A stretch of 21,307 nt of DNA from DASXRU01 sp036506395 (GTDB lineage: Bacteria; Acidobacteriota; Blastocatellia; Pyrinomonadales; Pyrinomonadaceae): assembly GCA_036506395.1 (NCBI GenBank), contig DASXRU010000106.1, positions 1-21,307 on the forward strand. Direction: 5' to 3'. Positions 14,206 to 21,307 of the stretch are shown here, piece by piece (the first letter of the stretch is position 1; each line of letters begins with the position of its first letter). A program made the translations under genes and the position numbers. The notes beneath the pieces were generated by a model. The model saw only the letters and a program-made list of their open reading frames with translations, did not search any database and had not been told where the DNA came from.

Positions 14206-14757
14206 ATGAGGAATCCAGATAGAAGAGTAATCTTCGCCTCCGTTATTATCGCGGCCCTCGCGCTGGTTTCTTTCGCGCAGACCGAGGTTGGTTACCCGGA
14301 GCTACCGAACTTTCACCAGGTAAATCCGCAGCTCTATCGCGGCGCCCAACCAATGGCCGGAGGCATAAACAAACTTGCCGCGCTGGGCATCAAGACGATT
14401 GTGAACCTTCGCCGTGAAGACGATCACACCCGCGCCGAAGCTAAGGCTGCGCAAGCGTCAGGCCTGCGTTATTTCAACGTCCCAATGCCCGGCACTTCCA
14501 AACCAACGGATGAACAGATGAACCGGGTGCTGGCAATCGTGAATGCACCCGAAAACCAGCCGGTGTTCGTTCATTGCCAACGCGGAGCCGATCGCACCGG
14601 CACCGTGATCGCGTGTTATCGCATACTGAAGGACGGCTGGACCGCTCGCCAGGCAAAAAAGGAAGCCGAGCATTACGGCCTGTACTGGACCCAGTTTGGC
14701 ATGAAGGACTACATCGAGGATTTTTATAAGCAGCACCAGAATAGACTCGGTAGATGA
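14206..14757 (+). CDS. Secreted dual-specificity-type protein phosphatase
   Basis: A 183-residue cysteine-dependent phosphatase of the tyrosine/dual-specificity superfamily. The P-loop is VHCQRGADRTGTV: catalytic C124 and R130, preceded by H123. Upstream are YRGAQPMAGGINKLAALGIK and TIVNLRREDDH, the conserved early region of bacterial DSP-like proteins. PMPGTSKPTDEQM is the region expected to supply the general acid. The N-terminus (VIFASVIIAALALVSFAQT) is a typical signal peptide, so the enzyme should act in the periplasm or be secreted. Substrate unknown; phosphoinositide-like or phospho-sugar substrates are as possible as proteins. AAGG lies 3 bases before the ATG. It converges with the M1 peptidase gene, 7 bases apart. 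Confidence 0.86.
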   Translation: MRNPDRRVIFASVIIAALALVSFAQTEVGYPELPNFHQVNPQLYRGAQPMAGGINKLAALGIKTIVNLRREDDHTRAEAKAAQASGLRYFNVPMPGTSKPTDEQMNRVLAIVNAPENQPVFVHCQRGADRTGTVIACYRILKDGWTARQAKKEAEHYGLYWTQFGMKDYIEDFYKQHQNRLGR

Positions 14758-14764
14758 AGTCCAG

Positions 14765-17497
14765 TCATTGCCTGGTATTGTTGATGCTCAGCGCCAGCAC
14801 GTCATTCATGGCGCAGAGTGCCGCACGCTTTGCCGGGGCGGGTAACTTCACATCTTTCAAATCCAGTGAAGAATTTCCAACGAGTGTCGCTGAGCCCAGG
14901 CGGCTCCAACCCTTGCCGAGATCAAGGTAGATCGGCACCAGCATGCGAAAGTCTTCAGACACGCCGGACTGTGTGATCCGGCCAGAGAGGGTGTTGCCCG
15001 TGATTTGATATTCAAATTTGTATGAGGGTATTTCGGTTCCGTAGACCCACTGATTGAAAAACCAGTCCATGCGGCCGTTATTGTCCAAATCCATCTGCTT
15101 AGTCATGTGCTTTTCGACGGTGCGCTTCAGGTCCTCAGTGGAAACGTCTTCGTTGTAATGCGATTTTATGAAGTCCTGCATCATTGCCATGAAACGCTTA
15201 TCACCGTCTTTGCGCGAGTCGAACATCATCTGGCGCAGCATATGCAGAATGTACGCGCCTTTCGGATACACCAGGAACTGGTAGGCAGCCATTGTCTTAC
15301 CGCCGCTCAGACGAGATCCCTGCGTGACAGGGCCGACCGTGTATGGTTTGATATCATGCGTCTGAGGCCGTGCCTGAGTAATGCGATCGCGTTGGGTATT
15401 CCAGAAATCCACGTACTTTTTCTCGTCACGCAGGATGTATTGGATATAAAGCGAGACCGAGAACTCGGCGAAGCCTTCGCTCATCCACTGATCGCGATAG
15501 GATTTCCAACCCACCATATGTCCCCACCACTGGTGAGCAATCTCGTGCGGCGCAACGTATTCGAAGAAATCGGCAGTGGCAAAGCGAATGTTACCGCCAG
15601 TGGCCATGTAACGCTGGGTCGGATCCATAAAAGCTGTGAACGGCATATAAATGAGCGTCGGCCAGGCCTGGCCGAAATTCGGAGCGGGCTGCTGCGTCAG
15701 GGCTATTCGGGTAAACGGCAATTTACCGAAATAGAGGCTGTAAAGTCGCGTCGCGTTTTGCGTATCGGCCAACATGGAATTCGCCATTCCACTGGTGGAC
15801 ATCGAGGCGACTTCCGCCGCGTTGTTCATAAAATACGGCAACGCCTCGTTCGAATAGAACTCGATCTTGTAACCAGTCTCAGGATCAATTAATTCTTTCT
15901 TCTTAAAACTTCCGTAATTGAAGCCCGCCACTGCCAGGGCGTTTTCGCCGCTGGACCATTTTGCCACCATCAGATCGCCATCCGGCGTTTCCGGCGCGAT
16001 GGGCGCGCCGGTGCCGATCAGAGACTTGCTCTTCGGATAGCGGAAAGTAACGTTGAAAGTGGCGCGATCGCCAAAGGCGGTGCCTTCGTTGTTCGGATAC
16101 CAGGTGAGCCGCGCGCCCGGATTAACAAAGTAGTTGCTGCCGCCCACGTCAATGAGGGCGTCGCCTCCTCCATATTCAAAGTTCAGCTTATAGCTCTTGC
16201 CGGCTTCCAGCGGCGTCGGCCAAATGACCCCAAAGTCCGCGTCCTCATCCTTGTTCTCCTGCACGAACGTCAGATCATGTCCCTGTTCATCACGCACGCG
16301 TGCTACGCGTAAAGAATAGAAAAGGCGGAAGGGCAACACGCGCGCGCCGGCGTCCAACGCGCGGAAGGTGACCGTATCGTTGGCAACGAATTTAGTGCCC
16401 CGGATGCCGCCATCAATTTCATGATGCGTGATGTCATAAAGGCGATGATCTTCATCACTCGAGGCCGTACCCTGGGCGTACTCCTCCGCGCGGTGGAAAG
16501 CCGTCCAAAGGCCGCGATCAGTTTCACCGTAGCTCGACAGCAACACTTCCTCGGGTGAGACGCTGGGAATACCCAGCGCGTCGTACTGAAAAATCAGCTT
16601 GTTGTATTTCTTTCCGTTAATGAATGCCGTGAAGAAACCCGGACGGTTTGGGTTGAAGAGATCAACCAGGGTCCGCAGCTCTAGATTCCGGCGCAAGGTT
16701 TTGCGCAGCAGGAACTGGTTTTCGCGATAATTATCCCGCGCCCGAGATGCCTGCGCTCCATTAGCGCTCATCTGAGCCTGCGCGGACGACTTTATCTCGT
16801 CGAAGGTACGGTCACTAAAACGCAGGACGAGCTTATCGAACGATTCGGCGAGCGTCGGCTTGTTTGTGTAGAGCGTCAGGCTGTGCTTTTCGGCGTTTGT
16901 CGGCGGCGTCAGCGTGACTTCACCATCGCCGAAGAAGACCGCGCCGACAGTACGGTTCTGGACGGGAGGTGCGAAATAGAGTTCGCCACTGCGCAAGGTG
17001 AACGTGGCTGCGTCACGCTTGAGCACCAAATTATTTACGATTGCGTACGGGCCCTGAAAATCCTGCTGGCCTTTCCCCATTTGCCGCAATTCCTGGTAGA
17101 CCGGGTCAGAGTTAGGCTTCGGGCCGGCGGTGGTAACCGTTACCGCGGCTTCAACCGGCGCGATTTGTAATTTGATGTCAACGGCGACGGCGGCATCGTT
17201 GACTTTGACCTCGTCGCGTCGTCCTTCGCTGAAACCCTGCGCCGAGACGGTGACGGAATATATTCCCGCCGGCAGGCCTTCAACCTTATATTGTCCCTGC
17301 TGGTCGGTTACGGCCGTGAGGGTCTGATTAGTCCCCAGGTCGGTTACGGTGATGGCGGCGCCAACCACGGCTGCGCCTTGTGGGTCAGTCACTTTTCCCT
17401 GGATGCTCCCGCCGGCGCTGTGCGCCACCACTAAGGGTAGTGCCAGCAAAGACAGGCAAACCATCAATAGAAGCGTCCTAAGCTTTATTCGTTTCAT
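14765..17497 (-). CDS. Secreted M1-family metallopeptidase with N-terminal carboxypeptidase-regulatory-like domain
   Basis: A large extracytoplasmic zinc aminopeptidase-type enzyme of 910 residues. Residues 1-26 are a signal peptide (MKRIKLRTLLLMVCLSLLAL and following). Residues 31-110 form a carboxypeptidase-regulatory-like beta domain (SIQGKVTDPQGAAVVGA, then GLPAGIYSVTVSAQGFS). Residues 130-530 are largely beta and include a degenerate M1 N-domain. The zinc site is HEIAHQWWGH (H651, E652, H655) with E674 in WMSEGFAEF, exactly 18 residues after the second His. Y744 in YPKGAYILHML is the likely transition-state Tyr. The usual GxMEN exopeptidase motif before HExxH is not seen; NFGQAWPTLIYM stands in that region. 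The start at 17497 is chosen because GAGGTG lies 5 bases upstream; extending to 17599 adds a non-signal leader. Confidence 0.9.
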   Translation of the reverse strand: MKRIKLRTLLLMVCLSLLALPLVVAHSAGGSIQGKVTDPQGAAVVGAAITVTDLGTNQTLTAVTDQQGQYKVEGLPAGIYSVTVSAQGFSEGRRDEVKVNDAAVAVDIKLQIAPVEAAVTVTTAGPKPNSDPVYQELRQMGKGQQDFQGPYAIVNNLVLKRDAATFTLRSGELYFAPPVQNRTVGAVFFGDGEVTLTPPTNAEKHSLTLYTNKPTLAESFDKLVLRFSDRTFDEIKSSAQAQMSANGAQASRARDNYRENQFLLRKTLRRNLELRTLVDLFNPNRPGFFTAFINGKKYNKLIFQYDALGIPSVSPEEVLLSSYGETDRGLWTAFHRAEEYAQGTASSDEDHRLYDITHHEIDGGIRGTKFVANDTVTFRALDAGARVLPFRLFYSLRVARVRDEQGHDLTFVQENKDEDADFGVIWPTPLEAGKSYKLNFEYGGGDALIDVGGSNYFVNPGARLTWYPNNEGTAFGDRATFNVTFRYPKSKSLIGTGAPIAPETPDGDLMVAKWSSGENALAVAGFNYGSFKKKELIDPETGYKIEFYSNEALPYFMNNAAEVASMSTSGMANSMLADTQNATRLYSLYFGKLPFTRIALTQQPAPNFGQAWPTLIYMPFTAFMDPTQRYMATGGNIRFATADFFEYVAPHEIAHQWWGHMVGWKSYRDQWMSEGFAEFSVSLYIQYILRDEKKYVDFWNTQRDRITQARPQTHDIKPYTVGPVTQGSRLSGGKTMAAYQFLVYPKGAYILHMLRQMMFDSRKDGDKRFMAMMQDFIKSHYNEDVSTEDLKRTVEKHMTKQMDLDNNGRMDWFFNQWVYGTEIPSYKFEYQITGNTLSGRITQSGVSEDFRMLVPIYLDLGKGWSRLGSATLVGNSSLDLKDVKLPAPAKRAALCAMNDVLALSINNTRQ

Positions 17498-17502
17498 TGA
17501 CG

Positions 17503-17508
17503 CACCTC
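17503..17508 (-). promoter_or_regulatory. Ribosome binding site fixing the M1 peptidase start
   Basis: GAGGTG on the minus strand, 5 bases before ATG 17497, which itself begins a good signal peptide. Together they rule out the longer in-frame start at 17599. Confidence 0.65.
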
Positions 17509-17650
17509 GGTAAGGAATCAATCCAAAGAGAAGACTTGTAGAGTCCGGGGGATTTTTGATGCTGGCATTATTGGCCCCAGCGGCCAGCCGGTCAAGCACC
17601 TCCGCCGGTTGTTGTCAGCATCGCGGCCGCGTGGCATTCTGTGACAACCA

Positions 17651-18511
17651 ATGCTCCTGGGAAGCAAGACAAAAATCCGCTTGCTGCGCCGCATGGGCGA
17701 AGCAATTGCGGACTTTGACATGATCGCAGATGGCGATCGCATTATGGTCTGCCTCTCCGGCGGAAAGGACAGTTACACGCTGCTGGATCTGCTTCTGGAC
17801 GTGCAGCAGCGGGCGCCGGTACGCTTTGATCTTCTGGCGGTGAACCTGGATCAGAAGCAGCCGGGCTTTCCCGCTCATGTGCTGCCGGAATATCTGGCCA
17901 AACTGAACGTTCCCTTTCGCATTGTCGAGCGCGATACCTACTCGGTGGTGAAGCGAGTGGTCCCCGAAGGCAAGACTTATTGTGCCGTCTGTTCCCGTCA
18001 GCGGCGGGGCATCCTTTACGACATCGCGGTCGAGGAAGAATGCACGAAGATCGCGCTGGGCCATCATGCCGACGACATCATTACAACTTTTCTGCTGAAT
18101 CTTTTTTACGTTGGAAAGATGAAGGCGATGCCGCCGGTGCTGCGCTCGATCGACGGCCGTAACACGATCATTCGACCATTAGCATACTGCCGCGAACGGG
18201 ACCTGGCCCAGTTTGCGGCGGAGCAGCAGTTTCCGATCATTCCCTGCGATTTGTGCGGCTCGCAACCGAATTTGAAACGGGCGCGCATCAACAGGCTGAT
18301 TGCCGAGCTGGAGAAGGAGAACCCTCACATTCGCGGCTCGATGCTGACGGCCCTGGGAAATGCGGTTCCGTCGCATCTGCTCGATCCGCAACTCTTCGAC
18401 TTCAGGGAACTTGGCGCGGGCACCGGCGATGTGGAATCTGAGCTCGACCTCGTGCTCGGGCATACCGACGCGGAGCCGGCCATGGTTTCACTTTCATCAC
18501 TGACGGTATGA
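17651..18511 (+). CDS. ttcA: tRNA 2-thiocytidine biosynthesis protein TtcA
   Basis: ATP- and Fe-S-dependent enzyme that thiolates cytidine 32 of tRNAs, 286 residues. The PP-loop is CLSGGKDSYTLLDLLL (SGGKDS at 36-41). The cluster-binding cysteines are present in YCAVCSRQRRGIL (C111, C114) and IIPCDLCGSQPNLKR (C199, C202). TKIALGHHADDIITTFLLN and RPLAYCRERDL match E. coli TtcA almost residue for residue. The C-terminal tail (about 250-286) is divergent and acidic. The 153-base gap to the divergent M1 gene should hold its promoter, though none is clear and no ribosome site precedes the ATG. It overlaps the next gene by ATGA (18508-18511). Confidence 0.95.
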   Translation: MLLGSKTKIRLLRRMGEAIADFDMIADGDRIMVCLSGGKDSYTLLDLLLDVQQRAPVRFDLLAVNLDQKQPGFPAHVLPEYLAKLNVPFRIVERDTYSVVKRVVPEGKTYCAVCSRQRRGILYDIAVEEECTKIALGHHADDIITTFLLNLFYVGKMKAMPPVLRSIDGRNTIIRPLAYCRERDLAQFAAEQQFPIIPCDLCGSQPNLKRARINRLIAELEKENPHIRGSMLTALGNAVPSHLLDPQLFDFRELGAGTGDVESELDLVLGHTDAEPAMVSLSSLTV

Positions 18512-19545
18512 CGAGCCCGGCCCAGAAGCGTGAACTCGACTTGAGCGGCTTCCCTCCCGGCACAGTCACCGAATACACGACACTCGTTTGCCTGGCGTGC
18601 ATCTTCGACATCTTCACCAAACAACTCGGACTGGCGCCGCGCACCGCTTACTCAGAAATCAGACGTTATGCTCCCAGCGTCGAAGAAGTCGCTTCGCCGC
18701 GTGCCATGCGGCCGTTTTTCGATAGCGAGGAAAAGAATCCGCATTGTCCCTACTGCAACGCGGCGAAGCGCTGGCTGGCTCGCTTTGATACTTATCGCAT
18801 TGAGGGCGGGAAAACGACCGATCCTTCGCGCCGCGCGCTTACCAAAAAACTTCCCGTTAAAGACGACCAGTTTCTGATGCTGGAAAAGAAATCCGACGCC
18901 CGGGCGATCTTCTTCGACTGGCTCGACACGCTGGGCCAAAACCTGGATTTCGACGATGACACCTGGTTGATAGGAGCGGCGCGGGCGTTCCTCGAGCGCC
19001 GCGACCCCAAGCAAGACTGGGAGGAAGTTTTTCAGGACTTGCGAACGCTGCGACGCTCCAGTCGTTTGCCGGAAGGATGGGAGCGCGATGGCGGGCGGTT
19101 GTTCCTGGCGCCAGATCTCTACGGTGAAGTACTTCTGGTCCAATATCTGGTCAGCCGCTCGCACGCGCATGGCGGCTACACCATGGAGGGACGCTTGACG
19201 CTCATGGATTTGCTGCGTCGCTTGCGCTATGGCGGTTACGTCGACTCGCTCGGAATCACCGGGCAGGACGCGGGCGAGGTGTTCGAGAAGCTGGTGGCCC
19301 ACCTTGCGGGTGAAGATCCAGCAACAGGCGAAGAGCCAAAGAGCCGCGCTGCGAAGGCCGGGAAAGTTGGGAAAGTTGCGAAAGGTAGCGCGGCAAAGTC
19401 TGCCAAAAAGAAACGCGCTGCACCGAAAAACTCTGGCCAGCCCCAAGGTGAACTCCGCAGTGAAACTGTCAAACTCTACTTCATAGTGGACCGTCGCGAT
19501 TTCCTGGAGAAAGTGAAAACCGTTTACGCGCGCTATGCCAGTTAA
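18508..19545 (+). CDS. Unknown protein coupled to ttcA, two CxxC motifs and a Lys/Ala-rich linker
   Basis: A 345-residue protein of no family I recognise, overlapping ttcA by ATGA, so translation is almost surely coupled. It has two CxxC pairs, C28-x2-C31 (LVCLACIF) and C80-x2-C83 (NPHCPYCNAAKRWLARF), which could bind zinc or an Fe-S cluster. The second is identical to the CPYC site of glutaredoxins and is followed by a similar helix, but no thioredoxin fold is apparent around it. The middle (about 130-270) is mostly helical and rich in Trp, Asp and Arg (LRTLRRSSRLPEGWERDGGR, EVFEKLVAHLAGED). Residues about 279-310 are a Lys/Ala linker like a histone H1 tail, followed by a short folded C-terminus (VKLYFIVDRRDFLEKVK). 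A role in sulfur transfer, tRNA binding or DNA binding is conjecture. Confidence 0.7.
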   Translation: MTSPAQKRELDLSGFPPGTVTEYTTLVCLACIFDIFTKQLGLAPRTAYSEIRRYAPSVEEVASPRAMRPFFDSEEKNPHCPYCNAAKRWLARFDTYRIEGGKTTDPSRRALTKKLPVKDDQFLMLEKKSDARAIFFDWLDTLGQNLDFDDDTWLIGAARAFLERRDPKQDWEEVFQDLRTLRRSSRLPEGWERDGGRLFLAPDLYGEVLLVQYLVSRSHAHGGYTMEGRLTLMDLLRRLRYGGYVDSLGITGQDAGEVFEKLVAHLAGEDPATGEEPKSRAAKAGKVGKVAKGSAAKSAKKKRAAPKNSGQPQGELRSETVKLYFIVDRRDFLEKVKTVYARYAS

Positions 19546-19627
19546 AGGAACATTGAAATACCGAATAACCCTCCTCTGATTAGGCGGAGGTGCGAACGGA
19601 CCCTATAAGAATTATAGTAAATATGAT

Positions 19628-19656
19628 TGGCATTTATATGGTAATGGAGTATCAAT
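19628..19656 (+). promoter_or_regulatory. Candidate promoter of the ribbon-helix-helix/membrane-protein pair
   Basis: TTGGCA (19628-19633) and TATCAA (19651-19656) are 17 bases apart in an AT-rich 138-base gap. Transcription from here would give a leader of about 20 bases containing the GGAGG at 19670-19674, which is 9 bases before ATG 19684. The spacing and the strong ribosome site make it credible, but the -10 box is weak. Confidence 0.4.
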
Positions 19657-19683
19657 CTACCTGAGAACGGAGGATACACATTC

Positions 19684-19914
19684 ATGGGTTCAGCACAAAC
19701 ATCTTCTACCAGCAAGGTTATGACGTTTATGATCGATGACGTTACGGATCGTGTCTTGGAAGAACTTAAAGCGAAACTTGGTAAAACTTCGAAAGCTGAG
19801 GTTTTGCGGAAGGCTATCGCCTTACTAGAGGTTGCCACCGACGCCGATCAAGAGGGCGGAATTGCGACTTTGGACTCCAAGGGTAATATTAACCAGAGAA
19901 TCAAATTGGTCTGA
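19684..19914 (+). CDS. Ribbon-helix-helix (CopG/Arc-type) DNA-binding protein
   Basis: A 76-residue protein with the ribbon-helix-helix plan: a strand KVMTFMIDDV (about 11-20), helix A TDRVLEELKAKLG (21-33), a turn, and helix B TSKAEVLRKAIALLEVA (35-51), the KTSKAEVLRKA turn being typical. The tail (GGIATLDSKGNINQRIKLV) is short, ending in a strand. As a dimer it would bind an operator, perhaps its own promoter. It has a strong GGAGG ribosome site and is followed after 2 bases by a small membrane-protein gene. The arrangement resembles an antitoxin or regulator with its partner, but no toxin motif is seen. Base composition is AT-richer than the neighbours, hinting at acquisition. Confidence 0.78.
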   Translation: MGSAQTSSTSKVMTFMIDDVTDRVLEELKAKLGKTSKAEVLRKAIALLEVATDADQEGGIATLDSKGNINQRIKLV

Positions 19915-19916
19915 CG

Positions 19917-20218
19917 TTGAGTACTCCTCACGAGCAGCTAGATCTGACCGACCAAGAAGCGCGACTCCGCTTTGAGGAGGGAATAGTCCGCGTTGAAGGA
20001 GGCAGAACGGACATAGCCCTCCGGCGGCGCATGGCTAATTGGCTGCTTATTCTCTTTTCAGTAAATACGGGCGGTGCACTGGCAATGATCTTTTTGGTAG
20101 GCTTTGGTCTGATGTCTCATCGGATAAGGTCATCATGTCCGTTCTGGGTGCAACCGTGGTCGAGGCAGCGGCAATGCTCGTAACTGTAACGAAATACCTT
20201 TTTCCACCCCAGCCGTAG
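19917..20218 (+). pseudogene. Small two-helix membrane protein, frame broken by an apparent 1-base deletion
   Basis: From TTG 19917, 2 bases after the ribbon-helix-helix stop, the frame reads a polar N-terminus (STPHEQLDLTDQEARLRFEE) and a clear membrane helix (WLLILFSVNTGGALAMIFLV, then GFGLM). It then degenerates to Arg/Ser/Cys-rich noise (SHRIRSSCPF) ending at 20183. The -1 frame from 20117 continues sensibly: SSDKVIMSVLGATVVEAAAM, then LVTVTKYLFPPQP and TAG at 20216-20218, giving a second membrane helix. One lost base at about 20112-20120 explains both halves and gives a product of about 100 residues. No slippery heptamer is seen, so mutation or sequencing error is likelier than programmed shifting. 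Family not recognised; a membrane partner of the ribbon-helix-helix protein is inferred from adjacency only. Confidence 0.65.
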
Positions 20219-20291
20219 CTTGCACCCGCGCCAAGCTCACTAAACGAAGTTCCACTCACTCACGGGCTTCATCAGGCGACAGAATCAAAAC

Positions 20292-21307
20292 CTAGATCAA
20301 CTCACCCGCCGCCGGTTCTGGAGGGCGAAGTGCGAACTTTTCCGTCCAGCGAATGCGACCCGTAACCTGCATCACTACAAACAACGTGACTATCGAGCCG
20401 ATGGTAATCGCCAGGCCCGTGAATCCCTGCAAAAAGAAAGCGTACGAGAACATCACCAGATAAACGAACTGCGCGATCGCCGCTTCTCTGGTGGCAAAGC
20501 GCAGCCCCACCACCAATCGCAGATAGCTGACCACCAGAAACACGGAGACGACCGAGGCCAGCACAAAGGCCAGGTGTATCGACACGTGATCCACCAGATA
20601 AGCCATCAATAGATGAAATGAAAAGAACGCCGCCGCCAGAAAGAAATAGTTCATCGGGTGCAGATCGATACCGCGCATGGTGGTAATGATGAGCATCAGA
20701 AAGAAGAAGAAAAAGAGTGACACCGGCGCAAAGAAACTGATCTTGCCGGCTAACGGTCCAGGCTGAAGCTTCGCCGGCATGACCATCGCGATCTGATACC
20801 CGGACATAAGATTCTTGTAAGACCAACTCAAGTTCCAGCCATTGCCGGTCTCATGTTTTTCCGAAGGCGATATCGTGTTGTCCGGGAAGTCAATGCCTTT
20901 GAAGTTGGTCTTCATATTGAGCGAAAAGTCCTTCACCTGGGCGACGTCACCACTGCCAAAGCTGTAGCGCCACTCGTTAAGCCCTTGCGAACGGTACGCA
21001 ACTTTCAGCGTTGTCGTGCTGCCTGGACCGACGCGCGCCACGCCGCTGGCGGAGTTTTTCTCGTTCGTAGTCGGCACTGTTACATCATTAATCGCAAACA
21101 CCAGGTCATCGTAAATTGCCTGCGAGGCGGGGAAATTGAAAGTGAAGGTAACCTGTTGTTCTTTGTCAGTGGTGTTGCGAAAAGCATAGAGGCCCGCGAA
21201 ACCAACTTTGTAGGTGCTGTACCAGAGCAAACCTTTCTGTCGATGTTCCAGGTCGAGGCCGACATCGATGTGGCTGCTTTCCAGCGGCAGCGGCAGGCTC
21301 ACCTCCT
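20292..21307 (-). CDS. CreD-like inner-membrane protein (5' end outside the window)
   Basis: The visible 337 residues begin inside the gene and end at TAG 20292-20294. The first part (to about residue 185) is extracytoplasmic and beta-rich: GLYAFRNTTDKEQQVTFTFN, VGPGSTTTLKVAYRSQGLNE, and NGWNLSWSYKNLMSGYQIAM. It is followed by five membrane helices (about 190-209, 217-236, 242-264, 276-293, 295-313) with GIDLHPMNYFFLAAAFFSFH between the first two. The plan of beta domain, LHPMNYFFLAAAFFSFHLL, LVDHVSIHLAF and a C-terminal helix bundle resembles the CreD family of inner-membrane proteins, whose function is poorly known, though the match is distant. The gene continues past 21307, so its start and full length are not visible. 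Confidence 0.7.
   Translation of the reverse strand, partial: EVSLPLPLESSHIDVGLDLEHRQKGLLWYSTYKVGFAGLYAFRNTTDKEQQVTFTFNFPASQAIYDDLVFAINDVTVPTTNEKNSASGVARVGPGSTTTLKVAYRSQGLNEWRYSFGSGDVAQVKDFSLNMKTNFKGIDFPDNTISPSEKHETGNGWNLSWSYKNLMSGYQIAMVMPAKLQPGPLAGKISFFAPVSLFFFFFLMLIITTMRGIDLHPMNYFFLAAAFFSFHLLMAYLVDHVSIHLAFVLASVVSVFLVVSYLRLVVGLRFATREAAIAQFVYLVMFSYAFFLQGFTGLAITIGSIVTLFVVMQVTGRIRWTEKFALRPPEPAAGELI

Noticed and set aside
15107..15892. Plus-strand open frame of 261 codons
   Set aside because: Antisense to the catalytic part of the M1 peptidase, including the zinc site; shadow of GC-rich codons.
18652..19446. Minus-strand open frame of 264 codons
   Set aside because: Antisense to the ttcA-coupled gene, which is better supported by the ATGA overlap and a coherent translation.
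20105..20120. Programmed -1 frameshift in the small membrane protein
   Set aside because: No X-XXY-YYZ slippery heptamer or clear downstream structure is seen at the switch point, so a deletion or sequencing error is simpler.
21300..21307. Start of the CreD-like gene at GTG 21302 preceded by AGGAGG
   Set aside because: The purine run directly abuts the GTG, too close for a ribosome site, and the frame stays open to the window edge; the residues there look like the inside of a domain, so the gene is treated as partial.

Overview
The window is a bacterial chromosome segment of moderately high GC. Coding is dense on both strands, stops often abut or overlap, and Shine-Dalgarno sites are often weak. 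The protein set points to Acidobacteriota, perhaps class Blastocatellia: a secreted M1 peptidase with an N-terminal carboxypeptidase-regulatory-like domain, an O-antigen-ligase-like protein carrying a PDZ domain, DinB/DUF1572 and VOC proteins, and palindromic intergenic repeats. This assignment is inference; there is no rRNA or other marker to confirm it. No tRNA, rRNA, CRISPR array or transposase was found.

Layout. 1-446: wreckage of a MazF-type toxin-antitoxin pair. The antitoxin-side 3' end overlaps a mazF start, and mazF breaks off after about 21 codons into an unrelated small ORF. 488-3395: a secreted M20 peptidase diverges from the PDZ-bearing O-antigen ligase/polymerase-like protein. 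3398-9661: a long minus-strand cluster, in transcription order hisS, a DinB-like protein, two VOC (glyoxalase-fold) proteins, aspS (its start overlaps the VOC stop), an M67/JAMM peptidase and a DUF4870-like membrane protein. It pairs two aminoacyl-tRNA synthetases with small detoxification-type genes. 10008-12043: a multi-histidine membrane protein of unknown function, convergent with a gamma-carbonic-anhydrase-like hexapeptide protein; their stop codons share bases. 12508-14757: a putative lipoprotein, a SAM-dependent O-methyltransferase and a secreted dual-specificity-type phosphatase, all plus strand. 14765-17497: a large secreted M1 metallopeptidase on the minus strand. 17651-19545: ttcA (tRNA 2-thiocytidine synthesis), coupled by ATGA to an unknown protein with two CxxC motifs. 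19684-20218: a small, AT-richer pair of a ribbon-helix-helix protein and a small membrane protein whose frame is broken by an apparent one-base deletion. 20292-21307: the 3' part of a CreD-like inner-membrane protein that runs off the window.

Three intergenic stretches (about 4584-4717, 9745-9915 and 12179-12421) hold nested or clustered inverted repeats that look like dispersed, non-coding palindromic elements. The best candidates for new biology are the ttcA-coupled CxxC protein, the ribbon-helix-helix/membrane-protein pair, the multi-histidine membrane protein and the hairpin cluster. None can be assigned a function from sequence alone.
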